A stretch of 64,000 bases of DNA from Heliocidaris erythrogramma. Its lineage: Eukaryota; Echinodermata; Echinoidea; Camarodonta; Echinometridae. This document shows positions 13,701 through 22,214 of the stretch, piece by piece. Both the position numbers and the translations under genes were made by a program. The stretch spans positions 47,691,197 to 47,755,196 of the forward strand of contig CM046858.1 of assembly GCA_025617745.1 (NCBI GenBank), written 5' to 3'. Under the pieces are notes generated by a model. The model was not told where the DNA came from. It made no database searches and worked only from the letters and a program-made list of their open reading frames with translations. Each line of letters starts with the position of its first letter. Position 1 is the stretch's first letter.

Positions 13701-16700
13701 TGCAGACTTAGAAAGACAGCAATCTACTTGGAAGATGATTTCAAACAAAGCCCATTTATGCACACAGGAATGGCAATAATTTTAAGGGCAATGGTCTCTG
13801 CAATCATTTCAGATATTTATTGCAGTAACAATAGTGTTTTAGCTAATTTCTTTAGAGTGATAAAATATTTTAAAAAGTTTTTCAAACAAAATTAAAAAAA
13901 ATCAACATGAATGTGTGAAATATTTCTGATCTGGCAACAGATCTGTGAAGTTCTCAAAAATGAAAACCTTTCAAAATATAATGTGAATAGTGTATTTGAC
14001 ATGAAGACATCCCCAAGATAAATGTGAAGGCCTACCAAGCATGTTTGATATAGGATTAGTATCCCATGTCATGTATGTCAAAGAGGATACTGAAAGAAAG
14101 ATGTATAGTTTGGAAACATCTAAATGAACTTAGTTGTTTTATGTGTAGGCAGTGGTATACATTAAATATGATTAACAGCTCAAGCTTTCAATTTTTCTTG
14201 TAGTAGAAAATGATCAAATAATTTGGCGCTTTGTAGACAAAAAAGGAAAACAATTGTTAGCAAAGTTTGACTTCATTTTGCTCGCCGAAAGAAAAATTGT
14301 CCTTTTTTTGCTCAATTTTTCTCTTTATTGTAATGTTTACCCAATACTTCTTTCAATTCATGATGGCAAATACCTCTATCAGTGTCCATTTTAGTCTGGT
14401 GTGAAATGCATGCTGCTTCTTACAATTGTAGCTCAGCTTAGCAGTTAGTTTGCTATTTGAATGTCGGAATAGTGGTGTGAATATTTATTCATTTTAATCT
14501 TCATTTTCCTTTATATTATTTTGCACAGATTTAGTCATACTATTTAATGTATAAATTATGGTAATTTAGACTATTTGGAATAGTGTGTATGTCACATTTT
14601 AAAAATGTGATTTATTTCAATGATTCATGTATAGAGCACCTCACTACAACCCTTCCTTCCTCCTGATGCATATAACCACATCCGCAATGTTGTTGAAACT
14701 TCTTTTTGATGATGTGAATCATATTTTGTGAATAAAAGAAGCCCACACCTCCTTGATAACCTTGCAATTTAAGCCATGTGCTTCTTGTGATTTTCCTACA
14801 TTTTTAAATGTGAAAAAAAAATACTTGGTGTGCATTTGTTACATGAGAAGGCACTGAATTTTTTCTAATCTTTGAATTTCTGAAATAATTTTGAAATAAA
14901 TTTACTCGAAAATGTTGGATCTACTTTGTGTCTTTTTGTCTAGGATAGCACTTCTGCTATGAAGATTTATGCTTTCCATTTTATCTGTAAGGACACTAGT
15001 GCTTTGTAACTTTATGTTTAAGACCCTAGTGGTTTATAATCTTGTGTTTAAGAACACTCATATTATGTAACGTCATATTTGTTACATTTAGGCTCAAAGA
15101 GCTGCCGATAGAGACAGTGACGATTCTGAGCCCTCAGATGAGGAAGGATTCGATGATGAAGAAGAGGAAGACATTGACGCAATGCTGGCAGAGGAGTTTG
15201 AAGAGGAGGAAGAAGAAGAAGAGGAAGAGGAGGATGAATTAGAGGAAGATGCCATTGAGAGACTGAAGACTGAAATCGGAGAGGTGTATGATGATGATAC
15301 AAATCATATCTCAGGATTACAGGTCAGTTATTAAACAAAACACTCAATAATATTGATTGGAGTGTCAAGATAAGGAGGAATTGATTCATAGGCATACAGA
15401 TCACTTAGCAAATCACTGGTAAATATTACAGGATTAAAGATTAAAGGAAAGAGGAAAATATTTTTAACTTTGTAGGTAATTCCAGCTTGGGTGTAATATT
15501 TCATTATCACAAATTATTATGAGAAGGCAAAACTAAAACTAGAACACATTGTTTTGCAACTTATCATCACCTTAAGCTTTGCATCTTTATTGATAGTAAT
15601 ATAGTTTTATGCAGGAATACAGTGCAGTGTAGAAAAGCTAGAATAATTATCCTGGACAGTTCCAACTTTTGTTGAGAACTATGTACTGTTAAAACACATC
15701 TTGGGGAGGGTGGGGTGTAATAGGTGTGTTTGTGGTCGGTGGGGAAGAGGTAGAAGGGTAAGTATGAGTAATGATTTTGTATTAATTGTTCAGGGAAGAA
15801 GTTATCTGATCAATCTTGAATGTACTGAAACGATGATCAGCTGTTCTCAACTCTGTTCTGTTTCGTTTCTCCTGACCAGGAAACCCTCGAAGAGATCATG
15901 ATCCCTCGCATGGAGCTGAACGGTGGTCGCAAGCCTCGCATTGTCCGCTTCGCCCTTGAACAGAGTCTTAGACCGATCCAGGAGTTCCGTGAAAGTCTCT
16001 TTGAGAAGGTTTATCCTGTCAGAGAGATGGTGGCTAGGAAGATGTTACAGATTGGTTACAAACATCAGTCTAGGTTCGGAAGATGGTGTCCCGTCAAACT
16101 GTTAGAAGGAGACTGTATTCAACCTATGCAGGTAATTTGTGGTCTCCAAGTCATGGGAAAAGTTCAAGTTATGAATTTAATTCTATGTCTAATGAAATAT
16201 AATGAAATTATGTACAATTATGAAGTGATGAAGATAGCATACTATTTATTACACCTATGAAGGTGTGGAAAAAATGTATCTTAATGTTGTCAAGGGGCTC
16301 CTTAATGATAGAGCAGGAATTTGGAATGTATTCTTGCTCTGCTGTATTAGCTTACAATCTATGCCAGTCGAGGAGATGCACATAATTTAAGTAAGAAGTT
16401 TTGACCAATAAGTATGAAGTTGGCAAGACCTGTGAACAAGAATTGGTTAGGAATTGGTGTTTTAATGGCTTACACCATCTCCATAGTAGCCCATAAGGAG
16501 TTTTCGGATGTGTCGACTAATAATAATAATAATAATAGATACTTATATAGCGCAAAATGCTAAAGCCTCTAAGCGCTTTTTAGAAGTGAAGAGAAAATAC
16601 ATGTATTATATTGAATAATTAATACACAACATAAACATTTAAGTGATACATTTATAAAACAGTACATTCAAGCGAAGGCAACATCAAACAAGTAGAACGC

Positions 16701-19700
16701 CGTCCTAGATCCTCCCAGCGACAATGGGCTGCTTTGTGTTGACAAAGTAGGTGAAGCGAGGTTCACGTTTTAGAGAAGACGGCAAAACCATGTTTGACCC
16801 GTTCTCGATCTGACTAGTGGACGAGGGAGAAGCCAGTGGACAGGTGAGCCGTTCTTGCACAAAGCGCGGTATGCAGCAAACACAAAGCAGTCCATTGTAG
16901 CTGGGAGGATCTAGGAAGGCGTTCAAGTCGACACAAGCTCACTAATGTGATTGTTATTTCATCTTGATTACTGCAACTAACTAAACATACATGTATATTA
17001 AAGATGTGTTTGAAATAATTCAAGTGGGAAAGATGCTATAAAAATTGCTACTATTGTTATCCTCCTAGGGTCACACCTACCCAACATTCCCAGCGGTATA
17101 CCGTCAGCACATCTACTTCATGTCTACACCTCAGGCCAGAGAGGAGTTTGTGATGCATCCATTGAAATACCTGAAGCAGCCATCTCCTAAGCCTGTGGTC
17201 CCTGTCAGGATGGCTATCATTGGACCACCTAAATCTGGAAAGACCTCATGTGAGTAGTTAGAGGTTATTGATGAGGGCATCTTTAAAGTAGATCTGCCAT
17301 ACTTAATAGGTTGTTTGGTTTCAAGTATTGGCATTATCGGGCTGCTAAAGGGTGTCGTTAGTGGCCAGTGACATCTTGCATTATTAGTCATGTGAGTGCG
17401 TAAAATGCATGAACCACCCTAGTTACAGTATGGGGCTGGCCAGCGATGCTCATGAGAAGTGCAATCTATTACTTGACGATGCAAACATTTTAGAAACGGA
17501 GAGTTGGTCCATGCAACAGGATAGGATGTTGAGATGTCAGGACCACAAAAATTTGGAAAGACCGCATGTGGGTAGTCAGGCCATAACAATCTATAAGGAA
17601 AGCAAAAAGTACTTTCTTCTAGTGACAACTTAAAAATAGGAGCCAATATCTTATGCTCTATTTCCCTGACTGTTTTATGGCTCATATGTTACAGTATTGG
17701 CATCAAATTTATGATTACTACAACTTCATTTTCATTCAGTGGCCAACCGCTTTGCAGCAGACTATGGGATGATGCGTCTGTCCATCGGTGAAGCAGTCAG
17801 GTTTGTCTTGACCCAACAACCTAAGACAGAGCTAGCTAAGCTCATCAATGCTCAGATTAGAAAGGGTATCCCGCTCCCAGATGAACTTGCCATTCGAGCT
17901 TTAGAGGTCAATCTACTGGATACAAGGTCATCAACCAGAGGGTGAGTAGAGGGAAGGTTTGGTGGTGGTAGCGATGGATATGTTGATTTTGATAGTCGTA
18001 TTATGAAATTGGTGATGAAAAAGGGGTAATTATAATGATGGTTGCAGTAATGACAGTATGAATATATGGTAAATATATTAGAATGATAGTACTGTTAGTA
18101 ATGATGATGATGATGATGATGATGATGAGGATGGCAGTGACGATGATGAGGATGATTATGATGATGATTATGATTATGATGATGACAGTGGCAGTGACGA
18201 TGACAATGATGATGACGATGAGGATGATGATATTGATGATGATGACGATGATGAGGATGAGTCTAATGATGATTATGATTATGATGATGATGATGATGAT
18301 GGTGATGAAGCTGATAATGGCTACTACTGATGTTGGTGATGGTTCCAGAAATGATCATATCAATATCTTGCTAATGATATTGATTGTGAAGACAATTGTC
18401 CTGCTCATGAGCATGACAATCAACTTTGTTCTCTTTTCATTTTACCCCTACCAGATATGTCCTTGATGGTTACCCAGTGACCAAGCACCAGGTTGACTTG
18501 ATGACTGATCTTGGTATCATTCCAGTTGTTGTTCTTGAACTGGCTGTTGATAGCAGGGAACTCATGGTCAGAGGCATGAAGGACAGGCATTCTTCTGATA
18601 GGTAAGCACATCCAGTCACAACTTCACATGGAACATATCAGCTTCAAAGTTCAAAGTTTTAGTCCCATGGAATCCTCACATCCAAAGGGATGTGTATTTT
18701 ATCAGAAAATTACAAAATACTATATAGAAGAATATATCATAAAGAAATGTGAGAAAATTACAAAGCCCCGACCGGGATTCGAACCCGGGACCCTGGATTA
18801 CATGACCAGTGCTCTACCAACTGAGCTATCCGGGCTCCCGTCGAAGCAAAGTAACAATCTCACATATAGCCCCTCTCTTTCCATCGAGCGTAGGGGGTAC
18901 ATCCATACCAATTCCATGCGTATGCTATATTTGCCCGACTTTAGAGGGAAGACCTGTCTCATTGGTAGGCCATTATATAGCGTACGCATGGAATTGGTAT
19001 GGATGTACCCCCTACGCTCGATGGAAAGAGAGGGGCTATATGTGAGATTGTTACTTTGCTTCGACGGGAGCCCGGATAGCTCAGTTGGTAGAGCACTGGT
19101 CATGTAATCCAGGGTCCCGGGTTCGAATCCCGGTCGGGGCTTTGTAATTTTCTCACATTTCTTTATGATATATTCAATTTACTTCAATCCTATCAATTAT
19201 GATATTTATATAGAAGAAATGCGTTAACATTAAAAGCTGATTATTTTTAAAAATAATTTTTTTTTTCCTCTTCATGCTGTGGGCAAACCCTGCCCAAGGA
19301 TATTAGCGATGAACAATGGGTGATTTTGCCCTCGGTGTTGGTGTTTGGTGTTTGGTGTTAGTGTCTAGTTTGCTGCGCAATCGTGATCTAACACAGACTA
19401 TGAAATGAGAATAAAATCAGTTGGTGTTGGGTTTTGACCTGGTTCCGGTTGCCAGTGTTTATTTTTTGTCAATTATCGTCTGCTGAACCGAGCTCGGCCG
19501 TTGGTGTTTAATTTCGTGTACAAATTCCCATTCACTAACACTATACCCCTAGGGATTAAGAAATATTGATTTCACGGTCAGTGTTGGTGTTGGTGTTGCT
19601 AGCTATGGGAAATTTTGCTGATTAGTCATGAGAACTAAAGACAGTAGGCATTATTCGAAGTGTAATTTCACAGTTGTTAAGAGGTATTATGTTCATATAG

Positions 19701-22069
19701 GCCTGAAATTAGATCTAGGCCAACATTTGGTCTAACGTTCGATCTAGAGCACATGGAAAGGAACTACTTTTGCTTTTTAATGGGGCTGAATGAGTGAATA
19801 AAATATTCTACCTTGTCTGTGTAGGGGATTTTCTTTTTTTAAGATAGATTTAATAAATATGACATTAGATATTCCGTAGTTAAAGACCCACAGAATCCAC
19901 ATCGTTTTGTTAGGATATTGTTATTGGCTCCTTAATCTGAACAGCGGTGTTTGAGCTCGATTTTAGGAGAATTTTCGCTCTCAACACCAACACCAAACAC
20001 CAACACTGCGCGTGAAATCACCCCATGTGTTACAGTTCATTAAGGCAGAAAAATGAGTAAATTGCTAAATATCCGAAAAGTGTAGTGAATTGAATAAGGT
20101 CATAGAGATGTAATATGTCTCTTTCATTTGATGATAGCTAGTATTCAGATGATTTTGTTTGATATCACTTCAAACTCTCGGTTTTCTTTACCAGCTGCTA
20201 CCTCTTCACGACAGCTAATATTCAGGTCATAGAGTTGAATATAATTTCAATCTCCCTTTTTCCTTGCCTTGCATTCAGATTGTTTGACATCATTTTAAAC
20301 TCCCTCTTTCTGTACAGGTTGCTACCTCTCCATGACAGCGCTCAGATCTTAGCAATAAAGATCGCTGCCTGGCAGAAAGAGATCACAGCTGTGAGGGAAT
20401 GGTACAAGGAACAACATAAGAACTGGGTCAGTGTGGTAGGTGAGAAGTCTAAATGGTGGGTTTGGAACAGAGCCGCTGAACACTGCCAGGACAGCGTCCG
20501 TAGGATACAAGACTATCTCCAAAGGATATCCGAGGGTAAGGATTCTTATTTATAGAAGTAATTCTTTCCTGACCAGATGTAAACAACCTGTATAACATGG
20601 CTTGATTTTCATTTCACATGCATTTCTTATGGGGTTCATAAGGAGCTACATGTATCTTGGGCTTTGTCTTCAACCGGTCAACTTCTATTCAACTTTATTG
20701 TGAGATGAAGGAAAATGATAAGAATATGACATCATAAAAGAATTGTGGAAGTCTACAGATTCCATTCCATTCCTAGTAACTGCTTCTATGGCATTCAGTA
20801 TTTATTTTCAGTAAACTTTCAGTTGAGATCAGAAACTGATTGCTCCACATACTCTCTGTTTCATTTCGACTCTTCAGGTAAAGCAGCTTCCATTGCTCAC
20901 ATGTGCATCACACCCAAGGAATTCTTCTCCCGTCTGGGTGACTTTGGTCAGTACTGTCCTGTCAGTCTGGCCAAGGACGGTGAGCTGGTGGACTGCGCGG
21001 GACAGATCAGCCTGGACAACGCTGCAGAGTTCCGAGGTCGTTACTACAAGATGGAGAACCCATTGAAGGTCAAGGAGTTCCTGGCCAGACCAGAGCTCTA
21101 TGTCCCACCTCAAGCACCCAGAGCCCTGCCTGCACCGGAGCTACTACCTAAGAGAAGGACTGCCATCGATGCCAAGAAGATGTTCCCTATGCAGATTGAG
21201 CTGCAGGGATATTGCCCTGTCACATATCTTGACGGAAAGCTCAGGTAAGCTCATTACCAATCCCTACAGGGTTAATCACAGTCTGTCAAGGTTTTTCTTA
21301 TTCAGGCATTAACTGTCGTGCTTTATATGGTTGAGGTTTATTGCTTTTATCAAGCATATCTATTAACGATGATTATTATCATTATCTTCTTTGCCTTGCA
21401 TAATATGGTTTTGTTTCACTCAAATTAGTTCATGAAGTGAAATAAAAAAAAATCAAACAGAAGTAAAGGAAATCAAGTCCTGAATTGATGAAATTGCCAT
21501 CTTGATGATTGAGTTGTTCCTGCAAAATGTTGTGAACTGTGCACCTTTTTCCAAACAAGTTTTCAAAATGCTCTTATGACATGGAGATTATTTCAATCTA
21601 ACTAAAAGCTTATAAGCAGCTTTATACTATGTTGAATACAGCTAGCTTTTAGACTTGCATGATTTTGATTTGTCTTTAATGGCAGGAGTGTCACTGCTTG
21701 AAGGACATAAGTGCTACACAAGAAGCCACCATTTCTAATTTTATTTGTATCCTTGTTGTTCAGATATGAAGCCATAATTCCAGGCAACCCAGATTTGATT
21801 GTAGAGTATAGAGACAGGATGTACTGCTTTGAATCTGAAGAAAAACTGCAGAAATTCATGAGGTAAGATGCAATGCGAAAGACTGAACATTTTCTTGAAC
21901 TGATCATGGAACAAGCTATCTGTAGCATTTGTAACGATAATTGAATTGTGTAACATATACCCCAATAAAATGATGACATGGTTAGGTTATGATGATGATT
22001 TTGATGATGATGATTGATGACGATGATGATTGATGACGATGATGATTATGATGATGATGTGGACGATGA

Positions 22070-22106
<37 letters not shown>

Positions 22107-22129
22107 GATGAAGATGATGACAAAGATGA

Positions 22130-22161
<32 letters not shown>

Positions 22162-22171
22162 TGGACAATGA

Positions 22172-22214
<43 letters not shown>

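Larger units (their letters stand above)
12868..15091. other. AK9 intron between w11 and w12
   Basis: 2.2 kb. Apart from the AT run and the pearl/HINE-like element (13198-13660), I see only AT-rich unique-looking sequence at 13661-15091. Confidence 0.4.
18730..19175. repeat. Near-perfect 201-bp inverted repeat with two tRNA-like heads
   Basis: Arms 18730-18930 and 18975-19175 are mirror images, with a 44-nt loop. Each arm carries a tRNA-like sequence and the tail TTTGTAATTTTCTCACATTT. TATATAGAAGAA occurs at 18721-18732 and again at 19207-19218, a possible target duplication of a retroposed unit. In the AK9 intron after exon w16. Confidence 0.9.

Noticed and set aside
16705-16926. 73-residue frame on the - strand
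   Set aside because: Lies within an inverted-repeat element; no homology recognised.
18628-19107. 159-residue frame and its near-identical reverse-strand partner
   Set aside because: Both cover the tRNA-like hairpin; similarity is due to the palindrome.
18764-19141. A functional tRNA-Thr gene pair
   Set aside because: A33, a T31-T39 mismatch and an acceptor mismatch in both copies, plus placement in a hairpin, point to a SINE or pseudogene.
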